A stretch of 64,000 bases of DNA from Hydrogenothermaceae bacterium (GCA_026418535.1 JAOABC010000004.1:158009-222008); one strand, 5' to 3'; shown: positions 36,453 through 46,708, counted from the stretch's first letter. The notes: generated by a model from the letters alone, not told the origin. Program-made: numbers and translations.

Positions 36453-37409
36453 ATGAAGCTTGCTATTTTGGATGCTCAGACTCTCGGCTCTGATGTAGAC
36501 CTTTCTATATTCAGAGAGTTTGGATACTTGGAGGTACACCCTACAACTTCAAAAGATAAGACCATAGACAGAGTAATGGATAAGAACATAGTAATAACCA
36601 ACAAAGTGGTCATAGACAGATCTGTAATGGATGCTGCTCCCAACCTTAAACTTGTCTGTGTAGCTGCAACTGGTTATAACAACGTAGATATAGAGTACGC
36701 AAAGCGCAAGGGAATAGCAGTCAGTAACGTTGCTGGATATTCTACAGACAGTGTGGTCCAGCATACCTTCGGGATGCTGTTCTACTTACTTGAAAACTTA
36801 AGACATTATGATGACTACGTAAAATCTGGAGAGTACTCAAATAGTACTATCTTTACCTACATAGGAAAACCTTTCTGGGAGATAAAGGGTAAAACTTGGG
36901 GAATCATAGGTCTTGGAACTATAGGTAAGTCTGTAGGAAAAATAGCTAAAGCTTTTGGCTGTAAGGTCGTATACTACTCAACATCCGGCCTAAGCATAGA
37001 TCCAGAGTTTGAAAGGAAAGAACTGGAAGAACTCCTATCCACCTCGGATATAGTCTCCATACATGCCCCTTTAAACGAGAAGACGAGAAACCTCATAACT
37101 TACCAGAATCTCAAACTTATGAAAAGGAATGCTATCCTACTGAACTTGGGTAGAGGTGGTATAGTAAGGGAAGAAGACTTGGCAAAGGCTTTGGAAGAAA
37201 GACTTATCTATGGGGCAGGTTTGGATGTGTTAGAGAGAGAGCCTATTGAACCAGATAACCCCTTTTTAAAGATAAAGAATAGAGATAGACTCCTCATAAC
37301 ACCCCATATAGCCTGGACGAGTATAGAGGCAAGAAATAGACTCGTAAGAGAAGTATACCTTAACATAAAAGTTTTCTTACAGGGAAGACAGAGGAACAGA
37401 GTTTGTTAG
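36453..37409 (+). CDS. D-2-hydroxyacid dehydrogenase (glycerate/hydroxypyruvate type)
   Basis: 318 residues, NAD-dependent. The N-terminal catalytic part is followed by the NAD site WGIIGLGTIGKSVGKIAKAFG near residue 150; the Arg-containing LLNLGRGGIVREEDL near 228 and the Glu and His of LEREPIEPDNPF and TPHIAWTSIEAR complete the triad. The layout is that of the glycerate dehydrogenase subgroup (HprA-like), but formate, lactate or hydroxypyruvate substrates cannot be separated by sequence alone. The stop overlaps the uvrD start by 7 bases. Confidence 0.88.
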   Translation: MKLAILDAQTLGSDVDLSIFREFGYLEVHPTTSKDKTIDRVMDKNIVITNKVVIDRSVMDAAPNLKLVCVAATGYNNVDIEYAKRKGIAVSNVAGYSTDSVVQHTFGMLFYLLENLRHYDDYVKSGEYSNSTIFTYIGKPFWEIKGKTWGIIGLGTIGKSVGKIAKAFGCKVVYYSTSGLSIDPEFERKELEELLSTSDIVSIHAPLNEKTRNLITYQNLKLMKRNAILLNLGRGGIVREEDLAKALEERLIYGAGLDVLEREPIEPDNPFLKIKNRDRLLITPHIAWTSIEARNRLVREVYLNIKVFLQGRQRNRVC

Positions 37410-39460
37410 AAGATATCCTCCATGGTCTGAACGACAGACAGATAGAAGCTGTCCTTTATTTTGACTCTCCTCTTTTAGTCCTTGCAGGTGCAGGCTCCGG
37501 CAAGACAAAAGTTATAACCCATAAGATCATGTACCTGGTAAAACATCTTGGCCTAAATATAAACAGGATACTAGCTATAACCTTTACAAACAAAGCTGCA
37601 AACGAGATGAAGGAGAGAGTAGGGAAGGTTTTCGGAGAGAGTCCCCCTTGGATAATGACCTTTCACAGTCTGTGTGTCCGTATACTCCGGACAGAAGCAG
37701 AAAAGGTAGGTTTTGAGAGAAACTTTACAATTTACGATGAGGAAGACAGTAAAAAGATTATCAAAAAAGTTTTGAAGAACTTAAATATAGATGAAGAGAA
37801 AATAAAACCAGAGAAGTTGAGGGATATAATCTCAAAAGCAAAACAGGAAGAAGACCCAGAAGAGTTGATAGACCTACAGAGTATCTCTATACCAATGATA
37901 ATAGAGATATACAGAAAATACCAAGAGGAGCTAAAGTCCGCTAATGCTCTAGACTTTGATGACCTACTTGTAAAGAGTGTAAAACTCCTTCTTAAAAATG
38001 AGGATGCACTAAACAGATGGCAAGGGAAGTTTGACTACATACTAGTAGATGAGTATCAGGATACGAACAAGATACAACACAGACTCCTAAAGCTACTTGT
38101 AGGTTCAAAGAAGGGTTTGACTATTGTTGGAGACCCTGCTCAGTGTATTTACACCTGGAGGGGTGCAACACCGGAGAATATCTTAGAGTTTGAGAAATCT
38201 TTTCCAGATACAAAGGTTATAAAATTAGAGAGGAACTACAGAAGCACCAAAAGAATCCTTGACTGTGCAAACACAGTGATCTCCAAATCCTCTGGAAGGT
38301 GGCAGAACAAGATACTAAAACTATGGACAGACAAAGAAGGAGAAGAGGAGATACAACTAAAGATACTACCAACAGAGAAAGAAGAGTCCTCCTTCATTGC
38401 CCAAACTATAAAGTCCAAAGGTTATAGATACTCAGAATTTGCCGTTTTAGTGAGGATGTCCTTTCTTACAAGGAACTTAGAAGAGGCTATGTTAAGGTAT
38501 GGTATACCTTACCAGATAGTAGGGGGGTTAAAGTTCTATGAAAGAGCTGAGATTAAAGACATCCTATCTTACCTTAAGGTTGCCTTTAATCCAAAAGACT
38601 TTGCAGGCTTTGAAAGGAGCATTACCACCCCTCCCAGGGGAATAGGAGAAAAAACCATACAGACTATCAGCTCTTATCTGAAGGTAGATTGGATACAAGC
38701 TCTATCAGACTCTACTGAAGCTCTTTCAAAAAAAGCAAAGGAAGAAGTAAAAAAGTACATAAAGCTTATAGAACACATCAGGGAACATGGAAACACACAC
38801 CCTGTGGAGACAGTTAGGTATCTGCTGAGAGAGATAAACTTTGAAGACTTTCTGAAGAAAGAGTATGAGAAGGACTGGGAAGATAGACTTCAAAACGTAG
38901 AAGAGCTCATATCTGCCTTAGAAGAGGTGGAGAAAACCGGTAAAAGCCTGCAGGATTTTCTAGAAGAGACTACATTGAGCCAAGCTCAGGACACGATAGA
39001 TGAAAACGAGACTGTAAAGATAATGACGATCCACGCAGCAAAAGGTTTAGAGTTTAAAACCGTTTTCTTAGCAGGACTGGAAGAGGGTATATTCCCAAGT
39101 GGTAGAGCCTTCGACGACCCATCCCAGATGGAAGAAGAGAGAAGGCTGTTCTATGTTGCCATAACTAGAGCAAAGGAAGAGCTCTTCTTGACTTTATCCA
39201 AAGAGAGACATAGTTTCTCCAATAAACCGCTAACCGCAAAACCATCCCGGTTCTTAAAAGAGATAAAAGAATTCTTACAAAAACCTGCAACATCTAATCA
39301 AAAACTAAGCAACAGTGTACAGTTTAAAATAGGACAGTTAGTAAAACATGACATATTCGGAAATGGTGTTATAAAGAGTATAGTGAGAAACAGAGCTGTA
39401 ATAATCTTCGAGAAAGTAGGGGAAAAAACTATAGACCTTTCTTTCGTTAAACCAGCTTAG
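37403..39460 (+). CDS. UvrD/PcrA-family superfamily 1 helicase
   Basis: 685 residues, 3'-5' DNA helicase of repair. Walker A VLAGAGSGKTKVI is near residues 27-39, motif Ia AITFTNKAANEMKERV, motif II LVDEYQDTN, motif III GDPAQCIYTWRGA, and late motifs VKIMTIHAAKGLEFKTVFL and LFYVAITRAKEELFLT. The last 45 residues (GQLVKHDIFGNGVIKSIV) form the Tudor-like tail found in PcrA and UvrD, which favours these over Rep. The start is a TTG (37403) overlapping the preceding stop. The 3' end overlaps cdsA by 14 bases on the other strand. Confidence 0.93.
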   Translation: MLEDILHGLNDRQIEAVLYFDSPLLVLAGAGSGKTKVITHKIMYLVKHLGLNINRILAITFTNKAANEMKERVGKVFGESPPWIMTFHSLCVRILRTEAEKVGFERNFTIYDEEDSKKIIKKVLKNLNIDEEKIKPEKLRDIISKAKQEEDPEELIDLQSISIPMIIEIYRKYQEELKSANALDFDDLLVKSVKLLLKNEDALNRWQGKFDYILVDEYQDTNKIQHRLLKLLVGSKKGLTIVGDPAQCIYTWRGATPENILEFEKSFPDTKVIKLERNYRSTKRILDCANTVISKSSGRWQNKILKLWTDKEGEEEIQLKILPTEKEESSFIAQTIKSKGYRYSEFAVLVRMSFLTRNLEEAMLRYGIPYQIVGGLKFYERAEIKDILSYLKVAFNPKDFAGFERSITTPPRGIGEKTIQTISSYLKVDWIQALSDSTEALSKKAKEEVKKYIKLIEHIREHGNTHPVETVRYLLREINFEDFLKKEYEKDWEDRLQNVEELISALEEVEKTGKSLQDFLEETTLSQAQDTIDENETVKIMTIHAAKGLEFKTVFLAGLEEGIFPSGRAFDDPSQMEEERRLFYVAITRAKEELFLTLSKERHSFSNKPLTAKPSRFLKEIKEFLQKPATSNQKLSNSVQFKIGQLVKHDIFGNGVIKSIVRNRAVIIFEKVGEKTIDLSFVKPA

Positions 39461-40217
39461 ATAGATCGATCCACACCAAGAAAACAACAGAAGCAAAAAC
39501 AAGGGAGTCTACCCTATCTAAGAGTCCTCCATGTCCAGGGATTAAGTTGGAAGCATCTTTCTTACCTACCTGCCTCTTTATAAAACTCTCAAATAGGTCT
39601 CCTACCTGCAGAAATACAGCAGAGATTAAAACTGGAACCATGTAAACAAGGCTCAGATTAAAGTAATCTATAAAACTGTATCCCGCTATAAAAGAACCAA
39701 GAAAACTACCAAATCCTCCTTCCCAGGTTTTTTTGGGAGATAGGGCGGGAGCCATCTTATGCTTTCCAAAGTTCTTACCTACGATGTAAGCGGTAGTATC
39801 TCCTACCCAAACAACAGAGAAGAGTAAGAAGACTAAAAGTTTATCTTCCTCTATCAACTTACCTATGGAAGATACGAAGAATACTCCGTATACAAGAGTA
39901 AGGAAAGTAAAGGATGTGTACTGAAGGCTATTATACCTATGACCTATCCAAAAACCGTACAGGGCTATAAGAAGTACAGCAAGGTATACATCCAGAAACA
40001 GCAAGGATAGAGAGGATAAAAAGGCCATAAGAAGTATGTAGACGTTCCTAAACCCTTTCAGTATATCTTCCAACAGACCTATTAACTCATAAACCACCAC
40101 AACAGAAAGGAGACAGACAGAAACTTTAAGAACCTCTACTGGAAGGTATATAATGCTAAGTATGACAGCGAATGCAAGGACTACTCCAGATAAGGTCCTC
40201 TTTACTAGCTCACTCAT
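39447..40217 (-). CDS. cdsA: Phosphatidate cytidylyltransferase
   Basis: Makes CDP-diacylglycerol for phospholipid synthesis in the inner membrane. 256 residues with about seven hydrophobic segments. The CDS signature region is near the C-terminus: VGDTTAYIVGKNFGKHKMAPALSPKKTWEG and QVGDLFESFIKRQVGKKDASNLIPGHGGLLDRVDSL. It overlaps uppS by 8 bases in the common uppS-cdsA order. Confidence 0.95.
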   Translation of the reverse strand: MSELVKRTLSGVVLAFAVILSIIYLPVEVLKVSVCLLSVVVVYELIGLLEDILKGFRNVYILLMAFLSSLSLLFLDVYLAVLLIALYGFWIGHRYNSLQYTSFTFLTLVYGVFFVSSIGKLIEEDKLLVFLLFSVVWVGDTTAYIVGKNFGKHKMAPALSPKKTWEGGFGSFLGSFIAGYSFIDYFNLSLVYMVPVLISAVFLQVGDLFESFIKRQVGKKDASNLIPGHGGLLDRVDSLVFASVVFLVWIDLSKLV

Positions 40218-40911
40218 CTAAGATCTTTCCAAACCTCCTCTCTCTACTCTGGTAAACGTACAAAGCTTTCAGAAAGTCCTCCTCTGAAAAATCTGGCCAT
40301 AAAACTGGAGTAAAGTAGAGCTCTGTATAGGCCAACTGCCATACGAAAAAATTAGATATCCTCTCCTCTCCACTGGTCCTTATAAGTAGGTCTGGGTCCG
40401 GAATATCCGGATTGTACAGATAGTTTCTAAAACTCTCTTCATCAATATCCTTTACCCCTTCCCTGACTATCTTTCTAACAGCATCTACGATCTCCGCTCT
40501 CCCACTGTAGTTTAACATGATAAGTACAGTTAGACTACTTCCTTCTTTAGTCTCTTCTTCTCCTCTGACTATAGCCTGTAGTACGTGCTCAGATAGATTG
40601 TCTCTCCTTCCGGAAAAAAGGAGTCTAACATTATTTTCTTTTAAGAATGGTATCTTCAGATTTATGTACTCCACCAGTAAGGAGAAGATAGCGTCTACCT
40701 CTTGAGTTGGCCTCTGCCAGTTTTCTGTAGAGAAGGCAAACAGAGACAGATACTCTATACCTACCTTTTTTGCAAACCTTATAGCTCTCTCTACCGCCTC
40801 AACTCCCTCTCTGTGACCGTATATCCTGTCTAACCCTCTTCTTTTTGCCCATCTCCCATTTCCATCCATTATTATGGCAATGTGTCTTGGTATCTTGTAA
40901 AGGTTTTCCAA
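40210..40911 (-). CDS. uppS: Undecaprenyl diphosphate synthase (cis-prenyltransferase)
   Basis: Condenses isopentenyl units into the C55 lipid carrier for peptidoglycan and LPS. 233 residues. The catalytic IAIIMDGNGRWAKRRGLDRIYGHREG is at residues 9-34, then LSLFAFSTENWQRP near 75 and a C-terminal PDPDLLIRTSGEERISNFFVWQLAYTEL, where the last Arg and Ser bind diphosphate. The start is a TTG immediately after the cpoB stop. It supplies the envelope genes next to it with the lipid carrier. Confidence 0.95.
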   Translation of the reverse strand: MENLYKIPRHIAIIMDGNGRWAKRRGLDRIYGHREGVEAVERAIRFAKKVGIEYLSLFAFSTENWQRPTQEVDAIFSLLVEYINLKIPFLKENNVRLLFSGRRDNLSEHVLQAIVRGEEETKEGSSLTVLIMLNYSGRAEIVDAVRKIVREGVKDIDEESFRNYLYNPDIPDPDLLIRTSGEERISNFFVWQLAYTELYFTPVLWPDFSEEDFLKALYVYQSRERRFGKILDE

Positions 40912-41628
40912 CTACCTAATCACCTCTAATTTCTTCCTTGCGAGTTGTGCAGGTTCAGAGTCCGGATATTTCTTTATAAGGTCTTGTAGATACTTTTTAC
41001 CATTCTGGTTATCTCCCATCTCCAGATAAGCAAAACCTATCTTAAGTAGGGCATCCGGATACTTTATACATCTCTTTATCTTTCCTTCATCACACTTCTG
41101 AATAAGGGCCTTGAATATCTCTATGGAGTCTCCAAACTTCCTCTCTCCGTAGAAAGTCTGCCCAGCCCAGAATACTGCGTTACCATAGAGGTCAGAATCT
41201 GGATATTTCTTTAGAAATTCCACAAAGTACTTCCTGGCCTCTTCATAGTTACCTTTGTAGTAAGTGTCTAATGCATACTGATACAGTCCTTTTTCATCTG
41301 AAGGTACAGAAACCTGCTCTTTACCTTCTCTGGGAAGTTGTTGAGGAGGTGGAGGAGGCAGCTTTGTTTCCTGTACTGATTGAGTTGATTTTGAAACTTT
41401 CAACTTCTCTATCTCCATACTGTTTTCCGCCACAGTCTGGGAAAGTCTATCTAACCTTCTGTTGAGTGTTTCCATCTTCTCTTTGTTTCCCTGATTATCC
41501 TGCTTTAACTGGTTAATTTCCTGCTTAATCTCTATCAGTTCCCTCTGGAGAGAAAGGATCTTATCATCAGAAGCACACGATGAGAGCAGCACTAATCCAA
41601 ATATAGCCAACACAGAACTTATCTTCAT
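40912..41628 (-). CDS. cpoB: CpoB/YbgF-like TPR lipoprotein
   Basis: 238 residues. A lipoprotein signal (SSVLAIFGLVLLSSC, lipobox Cys at residue 18) is followed by a coiled coil (about 25-80, LQRELIEIKQEINQLKQ), a Pro/Gln linker (about 90-105), and three TPR-like repeats (LYQYALDTYYKGNYEEARKYFVEFLKKYPDS..., AVFWAGQTFYGERKFGDSIEIFKAL, ALLKIGFAYLEMGDNQNGKKYLQDLI). This is the CpoB (tol-pal protein YbgF) layout, which links Tol-Pal to cell-wall synthesis at division. The lipobox is unusual for CpoB, which normally has a cleaved signal. tol and pal genes are not in the window. Confidence 0.82.
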   Translation of the reverse strand: MKISSVLAIFGLVLLSSCASDDKILSLQRELIEIKQEINQLKQDNQGNKEKMETLNRRLDRLSQTVAENSMEIEKLKVSKSTQSVQETKLPPPPPQQLPREGKEQVSVPSDEKGLYQYALDTYYKGNYEEARKYFVEFLKKYPDSDLYGNAVFWAGQTFYGERKFGDSIEIFKALIQKCDEGKIKRCIKYPDALLKIGFAYLEMGDNQNGKKYLQDLIKKYPDSEPAQLARKKLEVIR

Positions 41629-41639
41629 AGAACACCTCC

Positions 41640-41837
41640 TTACTTTCTAGACATAAAGTAGAACATCAAAACTCCAGAACTGACTCCAACGGTTATTATA
41701 CCAAGTTCTGCAAAAAAAAGCATAAAGTTATCTGTTTTTAGCATATATCTATCAAAGAGAAGCACTATAATAGGAAGAAACATCAGGAGTGTGAGGAGTA
41801 CAATAATGAAGACTGGATTATTCAGTAGTCTCTTCAT
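41640..41837 (-). CDS. Small two-helix membrane protein (65 aa)
   Basis: 65 residues with two hydrophobic segments (about 8-28 and 40-61, TVGVSSGVLMFYFM) and basic ends (MKRLLNN, SRK). No family recognised. It sits 11 bases before cpoB on the same strand, at the head of the envelope gene set. The start has only a weak ribosome site (GGTGA), which lowers confidence. A small envelope protein is a reasonable guess from context alone. Confidence 0.5.
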   Translation of the reverse strand: MKRLLNNPVFIIVLLTLLMFLPIIVLLFDRYMLKTDNFMLFFAELGIITVGVSSGVLMFYFMSRK

Positions 41838-41898
41838 AGGTTTTTCACCATGAAATTGGGATAAAATATTCTACAATATCTTAAAGCCGGAGGTCTTT

Positions 41899-42912
41899 AT
41901 GAAGTCTTACAATGTGGCTATACTGGGAGTAACAGGTGCTGTAGGTCAGACAATGATGAAAGTTTTAGAGGAGAGAGACTTCCCTGTAAACAGTATAAAG
42001 TTTTTAGCTTCAGAGAGGTCTGCTGGAAAGGAGATAGAGTTTAAGGGAGAGAGATTTAAGGTAGAAGCAGTATCTGAAGAAGCTTTTGAAGGAGTAGATA
42101 TAGCTCTCTTCTCAGCTGGTGGAGATAGAAGTAAGAAGTGGGCTCCAGTGGCTGTATCAAAGGGAACTGTAGTGATAGACAATAGCTCAGCTTTCCGGAT
42201 GGAACCAGATGTGCCTTTAGTAGTTCCGGAAGTAAACCCTGAGGATGTGAAGTGGCATAGAGGTATCATAGCAAACCCAAACTGCTCAACAATCCAGATG
42301 GTGGTAGCCTTACATCCGATCCATAAGGTAAAGAGGATAAAGAGGATAGTAGTAGCTACATACCAAGCTGTTTCTGGAGCCGGAGCAACAGCTATCTCAG
42401 ACCTTGAGAACGAAACAAAAGCCTTTTTTGAAGGCAGATACTACACACCCCAAGCTCTCCCCCACCACATAGCCTTTAATGTCATACCAAGGATAGACAG
42501 TTTCGATGAGAGCGGATACACAAAAGAAGAGCTTAAAATGATAAACGAAACCAGGAAAATCATGCATGATCCCGACATAAAGGTATCTCCTACATGTGTC
42601 AGGGTTCCTGTATTCGTAGGTCACAGTGAGGTTGTGACCATTGAGACAGGGCTACCTATTACAGTCCAGGAAGCTAAGGAATTACTAACGAAGGCTCCAG
42701 GAGTGATAGTAGAGGATGACCCTGCCAACAACGTCTACCCAGTTCCAATAGAGGTAGCTGGTAAGGATGATGTGTTTGTTGGAAGGATAAGGAAGGATGC
42801 TGGCTTTGAGAACGGCTTATCCATGTGGATAGTTGGGGATAACCTACGAAAAGGAGCGGCCACAAACGCTATCCAGATAGCAGAGCTTCTGGTAAAGTAC
42901 AACTTAATATGA
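41899..42912 (+). CDS. asd: Aspartate-semialdehyde dehydrogenase
   Basis: Reduces aspartyl phosphate to the semialdehyde at the branch point for Lys, Thr, Met and diaminopimelate. 337 residues. The NADP site [19 protein letters not shown] is at the N-terminus, the active-site Cys is in [13 protein letters not shown] near residue 130, the substrate loop [12 protein letters not shown] near 155 and the catalytic His in [11 protein letters not shown] near 240. Good ribosome site (GGAGG). The stop overlaps the dgt start as ATGA. It feeds thrB (6860) and lysA (52572). Confidence 0.97.
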   Translation: MKSYNVAILGVTGAVGQTMMKVLEERDFPVNSIKFLASERSAGKEIEFKGERFKVEAVSEEAFEGVDIALFSAGGDRSKKWAPVAVSKGTVVIDNSSAFRMEPDVPLVVPEVNPEDVKWHRGIIANPNCSTIQMVVALHPIHKVKRIKRIVVATYQAVSGAGATAISDLENETKAFFEGRYYTPQALPHHIAFNVIPRIDSFDESGYTKEELKMINETRKIMHDPDIKVSPTCVRVPVFVGHSEVVTIETGLPITVQEAKELLTKAPGVIVEDDPANNVYPVPIEVAGKDDVFVGRIRKDAGFENGLSMWIVGDNLRKGAATNAIQIAELLVKYNLI

Positions 42913-43936
42913 TAAGGGAAGAGTTGGAAAAGCTTGAGGAAAAGACTTTACATCCGAAGGGAGCGAAAAGCTCTCTATCTAAACGAGATACTCCAGAAAA
43001 GGAATGTCCCTTCAGGACGAAGTTCCAGAGAGATAGAGACAGAATAATACACAGTAAAGCCTTCAGAAGACTAAAACATAAAACCCAGGTTTTTCTTTCC
43101 CCAGAGGGAGATCACTACAGAACAAGGCTTACTTATACGTTAGAGGTATCTCAAATAGCCAGGACAATAGCCAGAGCTCTCAGGCTCAACGAGGATCTTA
43201 CAGAGGCTATAGCCCTTGGACATGACCTTGGACACACACCCTTCGGACATGCCGGGGAGTTTATACTGAAGGAAAATGGAAGCTATCACCATGCAAGACA
43301 TAGTCTTAGGGTCGTAGAGAAGTTAGAGAACAGTGGAAAAGGTCTCAACCTTACACAAGAGGTAAAAGATGGTATAAGTAAACACAGTAAAGGAAAATCA
43401 CCTCTGGTATCAGAGAGTAGCATGTCTAAGACTCTCGAGGGGGAGATAGTAAGGATGGCTGATAAGATTGCCTATATAAACCATGACCTAGAAGACGCCA
43501 TAAGAGCTGGTGTCATAAGAGAGTCCCTAGTTCCGGAGAGTGTGGTAAAAATACTAGGTAAAACCAAGTCTGATAGGATATCGAAGATAATCAAGAGTAT
43601 CGTTTTACCACTACAAAAAGTGATTATACCCATATACTCATGGAAGAAGAAGTATACCAAGCTCTATACAAGTTAAGAGACTTTCTGTATGAGAACATAT
43701 ACTTCTCCGAGGTTGTATCTAGGGAGTTAGAGAAGGCAAAAGGGATAGTTCAGGCACCGTTCGACCACTATACCCAGAGACCATACGAGATTCCAAACTA
43801 CAAAGTATACTTAGAGTTATGGGGAGAGTACGACCCAGTCCAAGCAGCAGTGGACTATGTAGCAGGGATGACTGATAGATTCGCAGTTAAGAAGTTTAGT
43901 GAGATATTCGTACCTAAAGGTTGGGCTATACTGTAG
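42909..43936 (+). pseudogene. dgt: dGTPase-like HD phosphohydrolase, split by a frameshift
   Basis: HD-domain dNTP triphosphohydrolase. The first frame (42909-43676) has [14 protein letters not shown], the HD ligands [17 protein letters not shown] and [16 protein letters not shown], and [16 protein letters not shown]. It then runs into nonhomologous residues after KSIV (about 43605) and stops. Homologous sequence continues in the -1 frame: [26 protein letters not shown] to a stop at 43936. A one-base loss between about 43605 and 43625 (near GTTTTACC or CAAAAAG) would explain it. A sequencing error, a real mutation or slippage at the A5 run are all possible. Start is ATG overlapping asd; GT39-like gene follows directly. 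Confidence 0.85.
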
Positions 43937-45394
43937 ATGCTAAGAATAGTAATACTTGTACATCTTTCTATCCTCTTTATAAGAGTTCTGTATGTTCTCT
44001 ACAGGGATATAGACCTCTCTTCAGAGGAAGCTCAATACTGGCTTTGGTCTAAACACCTGGACCTGTCTTACTACTCAAAGCCTCCAATGATAGCATACCT
44101 TAACTTTCTATCCACCTCAATATTCGGGGATACTGAGATAGGAGTAAGGATAAACGCCATCTTTCTTGGATTCTTAACTGCTTTAGGAGTATTCTTCTTC
44201 TCCAGATACCTTTTTAAGGACGAGAAGCTGGCTTTCTTCAGCTCCGTCTTCTTATACTTCGTACCTTCTTACCAGTTAGGGTCTATACTGTTTTTAACAG
44301 ATAGTCCTTTAGGGTTCTTCTACTTTTTTCTTGCCTTCTTCTTTTTCCGGGCCACCCAAAGGAACTCTACAAGAGACTGGATTCTAACAGGACTCTCCGG
44401 AGGACTTGCTTTCTACTCTAAATTTTCTGGGGTCTTATTTTTACTACCTGCTTTAGTTTATATCTACTTATTTAGAAAGGAGCTCTTCAGAGAGAGATGG
44501 CTTTACATATCTATAGCTATAGCTGGACTGTTCACGATACCTGTTCTCTACTGGAACATACAGAATGACTTTGTGAGTTTCAAGCATGTAGGAAAGTTAG
44601 CAGGAGTAAACCAAAGTACTATATATCTGAAGCATACATTAGAGTACATAGCAGGACAGATAGGGATAAACTCCTCTTTCCTCTTTCCGTTTATGGCTTA
44701 CAGCATCTATAGAGCCTTTAAAGATAGAGACAAAAGACTCATCTACCTCAGCCTGAATGGTCTACTGGTCTTTATAGTATTTCTACTGATATCTCTTAAA
44801 AAAAAGGTTGAGACTAACTGGCCAGTCTTTGCCTACACACCTGTTTACATTCTAACATCCTACTATGTATACAGATTCTGGCTCAAGAAGGCTCTAATAC
44901 CTATGACTTTATCCCTTGTGTCTATTCTTATACTCTTTTACACTCCTGTACTGGATAACGTTGGTTTAGGAAAAGTAGTTCCCCCAAAGATAGACCCTTC
45001 CAAAAGACTTGTAGGTTGGCAGGAGCTTGGGATGAAAGTAGGAGAGGAAATCAAAGAGTTAGATAGGTTCTTTATCTTCTCAGATTCTTACCATATAGCT
45101 TCCGAACTTGCCTTCTATGTTCCAGGAAACCCACAGACTTACTGTGTGAGGATAGATAGGAGAATGAACCAGTTTGACATCTGGGGGGGGATGGAGAGAT
45201 TTGAGAACAAGGGTTACTGGGGCGTGTACGTAGCAGACCATCCAATACCTGAGAAGGTGAGAAATGGTTTTGAGAGTATCTATAGAGAGGATGTGTATAG
45301 GGTAAAATATAGGGGAGAGTTCGTTAAAGAGTACTACATATACGTGCTTAAGAACTATAGACAGATAGAACAAGATCCTATAACTTCTTTTTAA
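43937..45394 (+). CDS. GT39/ArnT-like membrane glycosyltransferase
   Basis: 485 residues with about ten hydrophobic segments and a C-terminal soluble part. The first external loop has DIDLSSEEAQYWLWSKHLDLSYYSKPPMIAYLN, the acidic-residue loop and PP motif typical of the PMT_2 family that uses polyprenyl-phosphate sugars. The second loop with TDSPLGFFYFFLAFFFF and the GLAFYSKFSGVLFLLPA segment also fits. Acceptor could be lipid A, glycan or protein. The ATG follows the dgt stop directly. An eight-G run near 45183 sits inside the gene with the frame intact. Confidence 0.82.
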   Translation: MLRIVILVHLSILFIRVLYVLYRDIDLSSEEAQYWLWSKHLDLSYYSKPPMIAYLNFLSTSIFGDTEIGVRINAIFLGFLTALGVFFFSRYLFKDEKLAFFSSVFLYFVPSYQLGSILFLTDSPLGFFYFFLAFFFFRATQRNSTRDWILTGLSGGLAFYSKFSGVLFLLPALVYIYLFRKELFRERWLYISIAIAGLFTIPVLYWNIQNDFVSFKHVGKLAGVNQSTIYLKHTLEYIAGQIGINSSFLFPFMAYSIYRAFKDRDKRLIYLSLNGLLVFIVFLLISLKKKVETNWPVFAYTPVYILTSYYVYRFWLKKALIPMTLSLVSILILFYTPVLDNVGLGKVVPPKIDPSKRLVGWQELGMKVGEEIKELDRFFIFSDSYHIASELAFYVPGNPQTYCVRIDRRMNQFDIWGGMERFENKGYWGVYVADHPIPEKVRNGFESIYREDVYRVKYRGEFVKEYYIYVLKNYRQIEQDPITSF

Positions 45395-45406
45395 AGGAGA
45401 AGAACT

Positions 45407-46339
45407 TTGAGGATAAGGATAGGAACTAGAAAAAGTCAACTTGCCTTATGGCAGGCAAACTTCATAGCTGAAAAGCTAAGAGAAAGGGGTTTTGATGTTG
45501 AGATTATAAAGATAACCACACAGGGGGACAAGATACTGGATGTTCCTCTGGCCAAGATAGGGGGAAAAGGGCTATTCGTTAAAGAGATCGAGGAAGCTAT
45601 GCTAAGGGGTGAGATAGATATAGCAGTCCACTCTCTTAAAGATGTTCCTACTAAACTACCTGAAGGACTGGATATAGTGGCTATCCCGGAAAGAGAGGAC
45701 CCTTCAGATGCCTTCATATCGGTAAAGTATGACTCTATCTGGAGTCTACCCCAAGGTGGGAAGATAGGAACGAGTAGTTTAAGGAGAAAGTCTCAGATTC
45801 TAAGCCTCAGACCTGACTCAGAAATCCAAGATTTAAGAGGTAATGTAGACACGAGGATCAGAAAGTTAGAAGAGGGGCTGTTTGATGGGATAGTCTTAGC
45901 GTATGCTGGGTTAAAAAGGCTTGGGCTGGATTACAAAGTAAAGGAGAAGCTCCCTCCAGATAGGATGATTCCAGCTGTCTGTCAAGGATTTTTAGGGATA
46001 GAGGCAAGGGTTGATAATAAGGAACTGTTAGATGCTATCTCATTTCTAAATCACGAAGAGAGTTTTGTAAGGGCATCTGCTGAGAGAGCCTTCCTATCTA
46101 CCCTGGAAGGAGGATGCCAGGTTCCTCTAGGAGCTTTCTGTGAGATAGAAGGTGATAAGATAAGAATTGTAGGATACATATCAGACCTTCAAGGAAAGAG
46201 ACTAATAAAGGAATATGTAGAGGAAGAGCTTTCTGGTAATTGTGTGAAACAGGGAGTGGAGATGGGGGTAAGATTAGCAAACACACTACTTGATATGGGT
46301 GGTAGAGAGATACTGGAGGAACTCCTATCTTGCGGGTAG
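45407..46339 (+). CDS. hemC: Porphobilinogen deaminase (hydroxymethylbilane synthase)
   Basis: Polymerises four porphobilinogens into hydroxymethylbilane for heme. 310 residues. Starts [23 protein letters not shown]; the catalytic Asp is in LKDVPTKLP near residue 80, Arg residues in [12 protein letters not shown] and [13 protein letters not shown] near 125-150, and the dipyrromethane cofactor Cys in [11 protein letters not shown] near 238. The start is a TTG (45407) after AAAGGAG. Its 3' end overlaps queF by 15 bases on the opposite strand. Confidence 0.96.
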   Translation: MRIRIGTRKSQLALWQANFIAEKLRERGFDVEIIKITTQGDKILDVPLAKIGGKGLFVKEIEEAMLRGEIDIAVHSLKDVPTKLPEGLDIVAIPEREDPSDAFISVKYDSIWSLPQGGKIGTSSLRRKSQILSLRPDSEIQDLRGNVDTRIRKLEEGLFDGIVLAYAGLKRLGLDYKVKEKLPPDRMIPAVCQGFLGIEARVDNKELLDAISFLNHEESFVRASAERAFLSTLEGGCQVPLGAFCEIEGDKIRIVGYISDLQGKRLIKEYVEEELSGNCVKQGVEMGVRLANTLLDMGGREILEELLSCG

Positions 46340-46708
46340 TTTGTTGTCCTCTGAAGAGACCCTTATTATGGTCTTTACGTTACCCCTTGGGTTCCAGTCT
46401 CCTATCACCTCAAGTCTCCGGGGTTTTAGAAGGTTGTACAGATCCTCATATATCTTGTTAGTGGACTCTTCATGGGATATGTACTGGTTTCTGTACTTGT
46501 TAAGATAGAGCTTTAGAGATTTTAACTCTACGATGTACTGGTCTGGAACGTATACTACCTTTATAGTAGCATAGTCCGGGTAACCAGACCTCGGACACAG
46601 ACAAGAGAACTCTGGGAATGTTATCTCCACTGTGTAGTTTCTGTTTGGGTAAGGATTAAGCCAAGGTTCTAACTTAAACTCTAAGATCTCTTTCTCTCCG
46701 TACTTCAT
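46325..46708 (-). CDS. queF: NADPH-dependent 7-cyano-7-deazaguanine reductase
   Basis: Reduces preQ0 to preQ1, the base later inserted in tRNA and modified by QueA. 127 residues, the short unimodular form. The catalytic Cys is in [15 protein letters not shown] near residue 35, with [30 protein letters not shown] near 55-83 (the QueF signature with Glu and the NADPH-binding residues) and the C-terminal [10 protein letters not shown]. It begins directly after the ispA stop on the same strand, and overlaps hemC. Confidence 0.95.
   Translation of the reverse strand: MKYGEKEILEFKLEPWLNPYPNRNYTVEITFPEFSCLCPRSGYPDYATIKVVYVPDQYIVELKSLKLYLNKYRNQYISHEESTNKIYEDLYNLLKPRRLEVIGDWNPRGNVKTIIRVSSEDNKLPAR

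Noticed and set aside
43937..45394. Frameshift suspicion at the eight-G run near 45183
   Set aside because: The reading frame stays open and in good homology on both sides of the run. The C-run near 17020 in the agmatine deiminase is also in frame.
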